NCBI GenBank assembly: GCA_026389695.1
Contig: JAPLHI010000084.1
Coordinates: 1-30,591, forward strand
Length of the DNA stretch: 30,591 bases
DNA from: Chloroflexota bacterium
Lineage (GTDB): Bacteria > Chloroflexota > Dehalococcoidia > GIF9 > UBA5629
Direction: 5' to 3'
Part shown: piece by piece, positions 17,509 through 24,726 of the stretch
Layout: every line of letters starts with the position of its first letter
Position numbering within the stretch: the stretch's first letter is position 1
Notes under the pieces: model-generated
Seen by the model: only the letters and a program-made list of their open reading frames with translations
What the model was told of the DNA's origin: nothing
Database searches by the model: none
Program-made: the position numbers and the translations under genes

Positions 17509-18018
17509 ATGCAAATTAACGTTGCACAATTGCTGAAAGAGCCGGTTGGTGCAAGTCGACATTATAGAATTGACGAACTCGCAGGAGGAAATGAAGATAA
17601 TCAGGTGACCGGGGATATTTCACTAACACGAACCAGCCGTGGTATCCTTATCACCGGCAAATTATCCGCCGAAATCCGTGGAACTTGCACCAGATGCCTC
17701 GGAAATGCCCGTCAGAAGATTGGCATCAACATGGAAGACGAATATTTCCCTACTCTTGACATTGGTTCGGGAGTATATGTGAAACCGGAATCAGGGGATC
17801 TCACCATAGACGAAAATCATATTCTTGACTTAAGTGAGGCATTAAGACAGTATATAATAATGGCAACACCTACTAAAATCCTTTGCAGGCCGGATTGTCC
17901 CGGCATATGCTCTATATGCGGCCAGGAGTTCAGTAAAGGTGATTGTCAACATAATGCAAGGCCTATCGATAGCCGCTGGGAAAAGCTAGCACAGTTAGAA
18001 AAGGAGAGTAAAATATAA
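17509..18018 (+). CDS. yceD: DUF177 / YceD family 23S rRNA-linked protein
   Basis: A 169-residue protein. The central DUF177 region has C60-x2-C63 (GTCTRCLG) and the C-terminal half has C126, C130, C134, C137 and C146 in CRPDCPGICSICGQ, typical of Gram-positive-type YceD with a zinc-binding tail. YceD sits beside rpmF in most bacteria and is linked to large-subunit RNA accumulation; the biochemical activity is not settled. The start was set to 17509 because a perfect promoter ends at 17480 and residues upstream of MQINVAQLL do not resemble the family. There is no strong ribosome site; the leader is about 20 bases. The TAA stop is directly followed by the rpmF ATG. Confidence 0.88.
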   Translation: MQINVAQLLKEPVGASRHYRIDELAGGNEDNQVTGDISLTRTSRGILITGKLSAEIRGTCTRCLGNARQKIGINMEDEYFPTLDIGSGVYVKPESGDLTIDENHILDLSEALRQYIIMATPTKILCRPDCPGICSICGQEFSKGDCQHNARPIDSRWEKLAQLEKESKI

Positions 18019-18222
18019 ATGGCACCGCTTCCAAAGAGAAAATACCCCAAGGCAAGGCAGGGTAAGAGACGCAGTCACCTTGCCAGGAAACCCGCTGCAA
18101 TGGTTGAATGCTCCAGATGTCACAGCTTGAAGTTATCTCACCAAGTGTGCCCTACGTGCGGAACTTATGACGGTAGAGAAGTAATGGAGATTAAAAGCCC
18201 TAAAAAGAAGCACACTAAATAG
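18019..18222 (+). CDS. rpmF: 50S ribosomal protein L32
   Basis: A 67-residue L32 starting MAPLPKRKYPKARQGKRRSH, the usual N-terminus, with a zinc ribbon C31-x2-C34 and C44-x2-C47, so it is the zinc-binding (C+) form. The C-terminus is Lys-rich. The ATG abuts the yceD stop; GGAG in the end of yceD serves as the ribosome site. The yceD-rpmF pair is one of the most conserved bacterial gene pairs and is often followed by plsX and fab genes; here plsX, fabH and fabG are absent and a FabD-like gene comes next. Confidence 0.96.
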   Translation: MAPLPKRKYPKARQGKRRSHLARKPAAMVECSRCHSLKLSHQVCPTCGTYDGREVMEIKSPKKKHTK

Positions 18223-18269
18223 TGATTAAATGTTGTATCCTGATACAGCTTATCTAAGGAGGGAAGTAA

Positions 18270-19220
18270 ATGGTCGAAGATATTAAGGTGGCCTATGTAT
18301 TTCCAGGCCAGGAATCCATACAAATTGGAATGGGGCTTGACCTTTTCGTCCATTATAATTCAGCGAGGGAGGTATTTGAGGAAGTTGACCGGACGCTGGG
18401 TTTTCCGCTTTCCCGTTTGTGTTTTGAAGGGCCGGAAGAGGATCTGGCACAAACACCGAATGCCCAGGCAGCCGTCCTTATGGTAGATATTGCTTGCCTG
18501 CGTGCAGCAGAGGAGGCCACTGACCGTACCTTACCACCGCCGGCACTTGTAGCAGGACACGGGGCCGGTGAATATGCCGCGCTGGTGGCAGCCAGCGTGA
18601 TGAAACTGGATGACGCTGTGCGCCTGGTTCGCGAAAGGGGCAGATTGATGAATGAGGCTGGCCGGCGCAAACCCGGAGGTATGCTCACTATTCTGGATGT
18701 TGATAAAGATATCGTTGAAGGTATATGCGTCACTACAGGTGTAGAGATTTCCAACGTTAACGCCCCGGACAATATAGTGATTAGCGGAGACGAGACCAGG
18801 TTATTAAAAGCTAAGAGACTGGCCCAGGTTAAAGGCGCCAAGCGTATGGTTCCTGTAAAAGTCAGCGGTGGATTCTATTCTTCCCTGATGGAACCTGCAC
18901 TTGAAGGCATGATAAATGCCGTTTCGCAGTTTAAGTATGAAACCCCAAGTGTTCAGATAGTATCTAATGTCACGGCCCAACCGATGACCTCATTGGAGGC
19001 CATCAAAGAAGAATTAATCAGCCAGATCGCTCATGGTATTAAGTGGCAGCAATCTATTGAAACGATGCTTGCCCGGGGTATTACCACATTCTTTGAAGTT
19101 GGACCGGGTAACACGCTCACCAAATACATTAAAAGTATCAGCCCCGGCGCTCTCACGTTCAACATAAGCAATGCCGAAACTACAAATGAGATTGTTAAGT
19201 GGCGTAGAGGCGGGATATAA
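18270..19220 (+). CDS. FabD-like (malonyl-CoA:ACP transacylase family) protein lacking catalytic Ser and His
   Basis: 316 residues, full length for FabD, with family landmarks in order: FPGQ at 11-14, the nucleophile-elbow region VAGHGAGEYAAL at 94-105, RERGRLM at 121-127 (conserved R123), NVNAPDNIVISG at 162-173, VSGGFYSSLMEPA at 198-210 and FFEVGPGNTLT at 275-284. FabD moves malonyl from CoA to ACP using a Ser in GHSxGE and a His in the later motif. Here the Ser is Gly98 (codon GGG, 18561-18563) and the His is Tyr203 (TAT, 18876-18878). GQGSQ is also changed to GQESI. The fold should survive but acyl transfer should not. A strong AAGGAGGG ribosome site precedes the ATG and the frame is intact, arguing against simple decay. 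The ACP-like protein encoded after nusB is also missing its key Ser. Confidence 0.85.
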   Translation: MVEDIKVAYVFPGQESIQIGMGLDLFVHYNSAREVFEEVDRTLGFPLSRLCFEGPEEDLAQTPNAQAAVLMVDIACLRAAEEATDRTLPPPALVAGHGAGEYAALVAASVMKLDDAVRLVRERGRLMNEAGRRKPGGMLTILDVDKDIVEGICVTTGVEISNVNAPDNIVISGDETRLLKAKRLAQVKGAKRMVPVKVSGGFYSSLMEPALEGMINAVSQFKYETPSVQIVSNVTAQPMTSLEAIKEELISQIAHGIKWQQSIETMLARGITTFFEVGPGNTLTKYIKSISPGALTFNISNAETTNEIVKWRRGGI

Positions 19221-19270
19221 ACTCAGATTAAATAATTAACCTGATATTTTCCTCTTTGATCATTCAATAA

Positions 19271-19696
19271 ATGCCCATAGGCTTACGACATCAAGCCAGA
19301 ATAGCTGCTCTGCAAACTCTTTTTGAGTCAGAATTTGCTGCTAACAGCCCGGATGGCATACTGGCTCGAACATTGCAGGATAAAGAAATAAACGGCGATA
19401 CAGCCAGCTTCGCCAACGAGCTCGTCTGCGGTGTGATACAAAATCAACAAGTCGTTGATGATACGATACGACGTTTTGCACCGGCTTTTCCTATTGAGCA
19501 AATAGCAACTATGGATCGCAACATCCTTCGTCTTGCACTATTTGAAATCCTTCTTCATAATAAAGTACCGCCTAAAGTTGCTATTAATGAAGCGGTCGAA
19601 TTAGCCAAGCAATTCGGTTCTGCCAAATCACCTAAATTTGTTAACGGCGTTCTTGGATCTGTGCTTGCGGAACAACAGCGACAGCGCGAAAAATGA
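19271..19696 (+). CDS. nusB: Transcription antitermination factor NusB
   Basis: 141 residues, all-helical NusB fold. Recognisable segments are RHQARIAALQTLFESE near the N-terminus (arginine-rich boxA RNA-binding region), then MDRNILRLALFEILL and PPKVAINEAVELAKQFG, then SPKFVNGVLGSVL. NusB binds S10 (NusE) and boxA RNA to support rRNA transcription. The ATG has no obvious ribosome site, so it may depend on readthrough translation from the FabD-like gene 50 bases upstream. Its placement with L32 and YceD gives the operon a ribosome-production theme. Confidence 0.95.
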   Translation: MPIGLRHQARIAALQTLFESEFAANSPDGILARTLQDKEINGDTASFANELVCGVIQNQQVVDDTIRRFAPAFPIEQIATMDRNILRLALFEILLHNKVPPKVAINEAVELAKQFGSAKSPKFVNGVLGSVLAEQQRQREK

Positions 19697-19744
19697 ATTG
19701 ATGGATATAAACAGTTCATCGTATAATTTAAACGAGGGACTACT

Positions 19745-20002
19745 TTGGCAGAGCTATTTGAAAAAATAAGAAAAATTCTAACGGATGAACTGGGTGTAGA
19801 GGAACCTTCTATCGAGCCCACTGCTTCTTTCATCGATGATCTTAATATGGATCCCGATGATATTGCCGAGTTTTTCACCACGATCGAAGATAAATTCAGT
19901 AAATCAGACAATAAGCTGGAGATCTCGGATGATGACGCCGATAAAATTATTACAGTACAGGACTTAATTGATTATCTTCAAGAAGCTGGTATAGACGACT
20001 GA
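19745..20002 (+). CDS. Acyl carrier protein homolog lacking the phosphopantetheine serine
   Basis: 85 residues, acidic, with a typical ACP beginning (MAELFEKIRKILTDELGV) and end (ITVQDLIDYLQEAG). Helix II should start with the DSL motif carrying 4'-phosphopantetheine; here the aligned residues are D36-P37-D38 in LNMDPDDIAEFF, codon CCC at 19853-19855. Without the Ser it cannot be converted to holo-ACP. A short insertion (SKSDNK) also lengthens the loop before helix III. The start is TTG with GAGGGA six bases upstream. It shares an operon with a FabD-like protein that has lost its active site, so a structural or regulatory role, binding a partner through the acidic helix II face, is the leading inference. 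A simple apo-ACP paralog with no remaining function is the alternative. Confidence 0.85.
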   Translation: MAELFEKIRKILTDELGVEEPSIEPTASFIDDLNMDPDDIAEFFTTIEDKFSKSDNKLEISDDDADKIITVQDLIDYLQEAGIDD

Positions 20003-20035
20003 AGTCTGATCACGCCTCACGGTTTTTACATTAGC

Positions 20036-23000
20036 CTATTTTGCCAGAGTATCCAATAACTCCCTCAGCAACTCTGGCCAGCGGTCACCTGCTTTTATAA
20101 TATCTATCTTTATTTGCCGGTTGCCGACCTTTATGCTGTCAGGCATAGAGTGAAAGTTTAACTTAACGCGTTTTTCACCCAATTCATTCAGGCAAAGCAT
20201 AACGTAATCTTCGAGTTTGAAAATCGATTCTACCCCTGCTTTTGCAGCTAGTTTCTTTAGATTAACGATATAAAGAAGGTTTGCCACCTCTTCAGGAACA
20301 GGCCCGAACCTGTCCGTCATCTCGGATTCAATATCCTGGATTAATTTACTATCGCTAATATTTGCCAGCCTCTGATAAATATTGAACCTTGTCCTCATAT
20401 TCTCGATGTAGAATTCAGGTATAAAAGCCGGCAATTGTAAATCTATAGAAACCGGAGGTAATTCATCCTTTTTCTTTATATCGCGCCCTTCACGTTTTGC
20501 CCGGATTTCTTCGACAGCTTCCGCTAAAAGCCGACAGTAATAGCTGAATCCTACTGCTGCTATGTGACCGCTTTGCTCTACACCGAGTAAATTCCCCGCC
20601 CCCCTTATCTCTAGATCCTTCATGGCAATGGCAAAACCGGCTCCCAATTCTGTTGCCTGTTCTATTGTCTTGAGCCTCTCCCTCCCCCGTTCACTCAGGT
20701 TTCTGCCATTATCGAAGAGAAAATATGCATGCGCTGTATTAGCCCCCCTGCCAACCCTGCCACGCAACTGATAAAGCTGCGTTAATCCAAGTTTATCAGC
20801 GTTATCCACGATGAGAGTATTAACATTAGGCATGTCCAACCCTGACTCAATAATTGTAGTTGTGACCAGAACATCATTTTTTCCTGCTATAAAATCCGCC
20901 ATCACGGATTCCAGCTTCTCTTCATCCAGTTGCCCATGTGCTATGGATATTCTGGCCTCCGGAACCAGTCCAGCAATTTTTTCGGCCATGTAGTTAATAC
21001 TTTGAACGCGATTATGTACGACGAAAACCTGCCCATCTCTCTCCATCTCCCTTAATATGGCTTCCCTGATAAGTCTCCCTTCCAACTCTCCCACGTAGGT
21101 AGCCACCGGGGACCTGTCTTCAGGTGGAGTTTCAATTGTGCTCATATCCCTGATACCGGACAACGACATATGCAACGTTCGGGGAATTGGCGTAGCGCTC
21201 AGTGTAAGTACATCTACCGTTTGTCTCATTTTTTTAAAATGCTCTTTGTGCGCAACGCCGAAACGTTGTTCCTCGTCTATTATCACCAAGCCGAGATCTT
21301 TGAACATAATGTCTTTTTGCAGTAACCTGTGCGTACCTATACATATATCTATTGCTCCGCGGGTAAGTTTTCCCACCACTGCCGTTTGTTCTTTCTGAGA
21401 GCAGAACCGGCTCAACATGGCAACCTGGATGGGGAAAGCTCTCAAACGTTCACTGAATGTGTTCATATGTTGTTGTGCAAGAATCGTTGTCGGTACCAGT
21501 ATGGCTACCTGTTTGCCGTCCATGACCGCTTTAAAAGCTGCTCTCAGTGCAACCTCAGTCTTTCCATACCCCACATCCCCACACACGAGCCTGTCCATAG
21601 GCTTGCGGGATTCCATGTCTTCTTTTACAGCTTGCACTGCTTCCAGTTGGTCCCGCGTCTCTACATAGGGGAAAGATGCCTCCAATTCCTGCTGCCAGAG
21701 GGTATCAGGCGAAAATGCCATTCCATGTATCGCTCCACGAGCGGCATAGAGATCGACTAATTCTTTGGCAATGTTTGCGACAGATTCTTTAACTTTTTGT
21801 TGTGCGCGGTTCCATTCCTGGGTTCCCAGTCGACTCAAAGATGGAATCCGTTCCCCACCACCGATATAAAGGCTTACACGGTCAACCTGTTCAACAGGCA
21901 CGTAAAGCATATCATTACCGGCATATTCAAGAACCAGATAGTCTTTCTGTACATTATTGTTAACCATCTTTTTCACACCGGCGAATCTGGCGATCCCGTG
22001 TTCAATATGTACAACGTAATCTTCTATACTTATATCTTCAAGATACAGGTGATGCCGCACAGGTCTAGCCCTGCTGGAACGCCGTTGCTTTATAATCCCG
22101 AATAACTCAAGATCGGTGAGCAATAACAGTTCATTCCCGATTTGCCAACCACCATCGATAGAGCCATGAATCAAGATAAAAGCTCCCTCTTTTGGAATGG
22201 CCTCCAGCATACTTATTGACTGGACAAAGATATCCCGTTCCTGCATAAGTTCCCTGATACGGTCAGACTGCTGGCTAACAATGACAATCCGACTGTTCTT
22301 GGTTCTCAAATCAGGCACACCGTCCAGGAAAACTTGAAGCCTGGCAGCAAAACTGGGAGCCGGACTAACGTTCAGTGAGTAGTCTGACGTATTTCTATTA
22401 ATGTCTGTATTCCACTCACTAAATTCAAGTATTTGCTTACGTGCGTTCAGTTTGTCCATTATCTCCTGCCAATTGAAATATGAATTAAGCCTAATATCAT
22501 TATCAACTCCAGCGATATCCGAATTCTCCAATTCTTTCGTTCCCTGCTCAATCTTCTCTATTTCCGCTTCAATCTGCCTTTCATCTTCAATTATTAGCAG
22601 CGTCCTTTCCGGCAAATAGTCCAGTATATTCGCACTACCCGAGGCATTAATTTCACTTACCGGTGTTATCAAGACAGATTCATTTAGCTTAACTGAGCGC
22701 TGTGTTTTAGGATCAAACTGCCTGATACAGTCTATTTCATTTCCGGAAAATTCAATCCTGACAGGGTAGTCATTTTGATTTGGGAAAATATCCATGATAC
22801 CTCCCCTCCTCCCGAACGTACCCGGTATTTCCACAACATTATTGAATTCATAACCCAGGGATTGAAGTTTTTCAGCCAGCTTTAAAGGTGACATTTCCGT
22901 CCCGGTTTTTATTTCAAAGCAACGTAATTGAAACTGCTCTCTGCTAACTGATCTATTTGCCAGCGAAAGAGCGCTGGTTACAATCAGTGGAGGTTTGCAT

Positions 23001-23095
23001 TTTCCAGACTCCGGGTTATGAAATGCTGAGAGGATCGAAAAAACTTTGAGCCTTTCGGTACAGGTTGAAGGATCAACCATTGATCCACTGTCCAA
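20036..23095 (-). CDS. mfd: Transcription-repair coupling factor Mfd, N-terminally truncated frame
   Basis: 1019 residues from a TTG at 23095. In order: the remainder of the UvrB-like N-terminal region (FGRRGGIMDIFP at 94-105), the RNA-polymerase-interaction domain (DYVVHIEHGIARFAGV at 359-374), the translocase with P-loop GDVGYGKT at 506-513, DEEQRFGV, SATPIPRT and RGRVGRG, and a C-terminal TRCF domain. Mfd removes stalled polymerase and recruits UvrA. The frame stays open and homologous upstream of the TTG (ARRRFDQIRQW, then ELYFFSEVD), but reaches a stop at 23180-23182 with no ATG, GTG or TTG between. Intact Mfd has about 50-70 more residues there. A promoter and an ATG at 23207 in another frame look like the original start, so the 5' end is disrupted by a deletion/frameshift or an assembly error. 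Convergent with the ACP-like gene. Confidence 0.9.
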   Translation of the reverse strand: MDSGSMVDPSTCTERLKVFSILSAFHNPESGKCKPPLIVTSALSLANRSVSREQFQLRCFEIKTGTEMSPLKLAEKLQSLGYEFNNVVEIPGTFGRRGGIMDIFPNQNDYPVRIEFSGNEIDCIRQFDPKTQRSVKLNESVLITPVSEINASGSANILDYLPERTLLIIEDERQIEAEIEKIEQGTKELENSDIAGVDNDIRLNSYFNWQEIMDKLNARKQILEFSEWNTDINRNTSDYSLNVSPAPSFAARLQVFLDGVPDLRTKNSRIVIVSQQSDRIRELMQERDIFVQSISMLEAIPKEGAFILIHGSIDGGWQIGNELLLLTDLELFGIIKQRRSSRARPVRHHLYLEDISIEDYVVHIEHGIARFAGVKKMVNNNVQKDYLVLEYAGNDMLYVPVEQVDRVSLYIGGGERIPSLSRLGTQEWNRAQQKVKESVANIAKELVDLYAARGAIHGMAFSPDTLWQQELEASFPYVETRDQLEAVQAVKEDMESRKPMDRLVCGDVGYGKTEVALRAAFKAVMDGKQVAILVPTTILAQQHMNTFSERLRAFPIQVAMLSRFCSQKEQTAVVGKLTRGAIDICIGTHRLLQKDIMFKDLGLVIIDEEQRFGVAHKEHFKKMRQTVDVLTLSATPIPRTLHMSLSGIRDMSTIETPPEDRSPVATYVGELEGRLIREAILREMERDGQVFVVHNRVQSINYMAEKIAGLVPEARISIAHGQLDEEKLESVMADFIAGKNDVLVTTTIIESGLDMPNVNTLIVDNADKLGLTQLYQLRGRVGRGANTAHAYFLFDNGRNLSERGRERLKTIEQATELGAGFAIAMKDLEIRGAGNLLGVEQSGHIAAVGFSYYCRLLAEAVEEIRAKREGRDIKKKDELPPVSIDLQLPAFIPEFYIENMRTRFNIYQRLANISDSKLIQDIESEMTDRFGPVPEEVANLLYIVNLKKLAAKAGVESIFKLEDYVMLCLNELGEKRVKLNFHSMPDSIKVGNRQIKIDIIKAGDRWPELLRELLDTLAK

Positions 23096-23156
23096 TATGT
23101 CGACTTCAGAAAAGAAATAGAGTTCATCCTCTTCTGTAATCCATTGTCTGATCTGA

Positions 23157-23207
23157 TCAAAGCGCCTTCTTGCCGCTAATTAGCGGAATTAGATTAAACA
23201 AATGCAT
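23157..23207 (-). pseudogene. Out-of-frame 5' remnant of mfd
   Basis: A 16-codon frame MHLFNLIPLISGKKAL ends at TGA (23157-23159). The ATG is preceded by AGGTG and by a good promoter, and the sequence resembles the first residues of Chloroflexota-type Mfd proteins by my recollection. It overlaps in another frame the codons for ARRRFDQIRQW that continue into the main mfd frame. The simplest reading is that an internal stretch of about 150 bases (not a multiple of three) is missing between them. Confidence 0.5.
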
Positions 23208-23253
23208 ATTTAACACACCTAAGGCTGGTCGGTAACAGCACAGCCTTGAACCG

Positions 23254-23282
23254 ATTGTAGCATAGCATTACAGAAGCTACAA
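23254..23282 (-). promoter_or_regulatory. Candidate mfd promoter
   Basis: On the minus strand TTGTAG (23282-23277), 17 bases, then TACAAT (23259-23254). The predicted start near 23247 lies about 40 bases before the ATG at 23207 and 150 bases before the TTG used by the long frame. The gap 23096-23465 holds this, the mfd remnant and the promoter of the next plus-strand gene. Confidence 0.5.
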
Positions 23283-23299
23283 AAATCTCACCGGTTGTC

Positions 23300-23328
23300 T
23301 TGAATAATATAAATAGCTATCTTAGAAT
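23300..23328 (+). promoter_or_regulatory. Candidate promoter for the Lrp-type effector-domain gene
   Basis: TTGAAT (23300-23305), 17 bases, TAGAAT (23323-23328). The predicted leader of about 130 bases contains a small inverted repeat CTTATTA-N6-TAATAAG but nothing I recognise as a riboswitch. Confidence 0.45.
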
Positions 23329-23465
23329 ATAGACATATTTAAAGAAGCGTACTTCAGCTCCTTATTAGCTCTTTAATAAGTGATATTTAAAGGCCCTTGA
23401 TATAGGCATATAGATAATGCAGGGAGCGCTATTTGATTGTTGTGGGAACAAAATGGAGGTGAAGG

Positions 23466-23708
23466 ATGTCAAATAAAAAGGCATATGTATTAATTCAGAC
23501 AGAAACCGGCAAGGCAGAGACAGTGGCGAAAGCATTACGCGGTAAACCTGGTATTGTTTCAGCGGACATTGTTACCGGGCCTCATGATGTCATCCTGGTT
23601 ATACAAGGTGCGGATACCGATGCCATCGCAAAAATCGTGGTCAATCAGATCCAGGCTGTTCACGGAGTTCATCGCACTATAACGTATATGGCTCTGAGCG
23701 AAGATTAA
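23466..23708 (+). CDS. Stand-alone Lrp/AsnC effector-binding (RAM) domain protein
   Basis: 80 residues comprising only the alpha-beta RAM domain found at the C-terminus of Lrp/AsnC regulators: AYVLIQTETGKAETVAKAL, the GPHDVILVIQG segment (40-48 region carries the GxHD turn) and VHRTITYMALSED. There is no helix-turn-helix. Such single-domain proteins usually form dimers or larger rings and bind small ligands, often amino acids; some modulate full-length Lrp partners, and none is encoded here. GGAGGTGAAGG gives a strong ribosome site before the ATG. Function beyond the fold is not predictable. Confidence 0.88.
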   Translation: MSNKKAYVLIQTETGKAETVAKALRGKPGIVSADIVTGPHDVILVIQGADTDAIAKIVVNQIQAVHGVHRTITYMALSED

Positions 23709-23815
23709 AGATTTATACACTAAACCCAACACATATAAGCATCAACAAATACATGATCAAGAGTCACACTTGGTCAGGTAAGGAATAGGTTTTAATTTGA
23801 AGGGAAAGGTCATTA

Positions 23816-24304
23816 ATGAAAAGTATTAAACTCCATGATGGGATTAAGTTACTAATCAGTATATCGGCCTGCCTGTGTGCCGGATTTATAGGACAGATTT
23901 TCACCCGCCCATCTATAGCTAGCTGGTATGTCCTGCTTCAAAAGCCATTCTTTACGCCGCCAAGTTGGCTTTTCGCTCCGGTCTGGTTTCTCCTCTACAC
24001 ACTGATGGGTATATCTACATTTCTAGTCTGGCGTAAAGGCATTGAAAATCACTATGCAAGGGAAGGGTTGGTCATTTTCCTCGTGCAACTAATCCTCAAT
24101 GCGTTATGGTCCTTTGCCTTTTTCGGCCTTAAATCGCCAATCAGCGGTTTAATTGTTGTAGTTCCGCTGTGGACAGCCATACTTTTAACTATTATCAATT
24201 TCTTCCGCACTTCGATGGCAGCTGCATGGCTGCTACTACCATATATCCTCTGGGTTAGCTACGCAACAGTATTAAACTTCGCGATTTATATTCTGAATCC
24301 CTAG
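23816..24304 (+). CDS. tspO: TspO/MBR family membrane protein
   Basis: 162 residues with five predicted membrane helices and TspO landmarks: KPFFTPPSWLFAPVWFLLY at 43-61, LNALWSFAFFGLKSP at 94-108 and LPYILWVSYATVLNFAIYI at 141-159. Bacterial TspO proteins bind tetrapyrroles such as protoporphyrin IX or cobalamin precursors and are linked to stress and redox control. This one is not in an operon with tetrapyrrole genes, though an importer of the CbiMNQO type is nearby on the other strand. AAGGGAAAGG precedes the ATG. Confidence 0.93.
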   Translation: MKSIKLHDGIKLLISISACLCAGFIGQIFTRPSIASWYVLLQKPFFTPPSWLFAPVWFLLYTLMGISTFLVWRKGIENHYAREGLVIFLVQLILNALWSFAFFGLKSPISGLIVVVPLWTAILLTIINFFRTSMAAAWLLLPYILWVSYATVLNFAIYILNP

Positions 24305-24425
24305 ATATGATAATTACCCGGTAAATTCTTCTTGTAAGCGCTTTAAAAGCCAGCGCGAATTTCAATACTCATCACTTATATACATTTATTCATTATTATG
24401 CAATATAATAAAAGACACCGCTGGA

Positions 24426-24454
24426 TTGTAGCGATCTCTAATAAATAATAAAAT
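24426..24454 (+). promoter_or_regulatory. Candidate promoter for the DUF3795-nadC pair
   Basis: TTGTAG (24426-24431), 17 bases, TAAAAT (24449-24454). An alternative TATAAT at 24404-24409 has a poor -35. Either would leave a short leader before the ATG at 24479. Confidence 0.35.
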
Positions 24455-24478
24455 GCAGCTGGTATCAGGAAGATTAAT

Positions 24479-24718
24479 ATGAAAATCGGAGTCTGTGGAA
24501 TTGCCTGCGAGAAATGTCCCAGGATGGTCATGGGGAACTGCCCGAACGGAGATAAAGGGTGTACTCCGAAAGAGAATAAGTTCTGTAAAATATCAACCTG
24601 CGCCTTTAAGAAAGGCATCGCTTTATGCTTCGAATGCGCAGAATTTCCTTGCGAGGTCACTAAAACCGGACCTGTCAGTTATGGTTATTGTACGTACATC
24701 TCCAGTAAAAGCTCCTAG
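24479..24718 (+). CDS. Cys-rich DUF3795 protein
   Basis: 79 residues with eleven cysteines (6, 10, 13, 21, 28, 36, 41, 50, 53, 58 and 71). The opening MKIGVCGIACEKCP, then CPNGDKGCTP and ALCFECAEFPCE match the DUF3795 family, whose members are presumed to bind zinc or iron-sulfur clusters and are frequent in anaerobes. It is at the short end for the family. AGGAAG precedes the ATG. The stop lies eight bases before nadC, so the two are probably cotranscribed; since NadA upstream in NAD synthesis is an oxygen-sensitive 4Fe-4S enzyme, a link to that pathway is possible but only speculative. Confidence 0.8.
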   Translation: MKIGVCGIACEKCPRMVMGNCPNGDKGCTPKENKFCKISTCAFKKGIALCFECAEFPCEVTKTGPVSYGYCTYISSKSS

Positions 24719-24726
24719 GTGATTGC

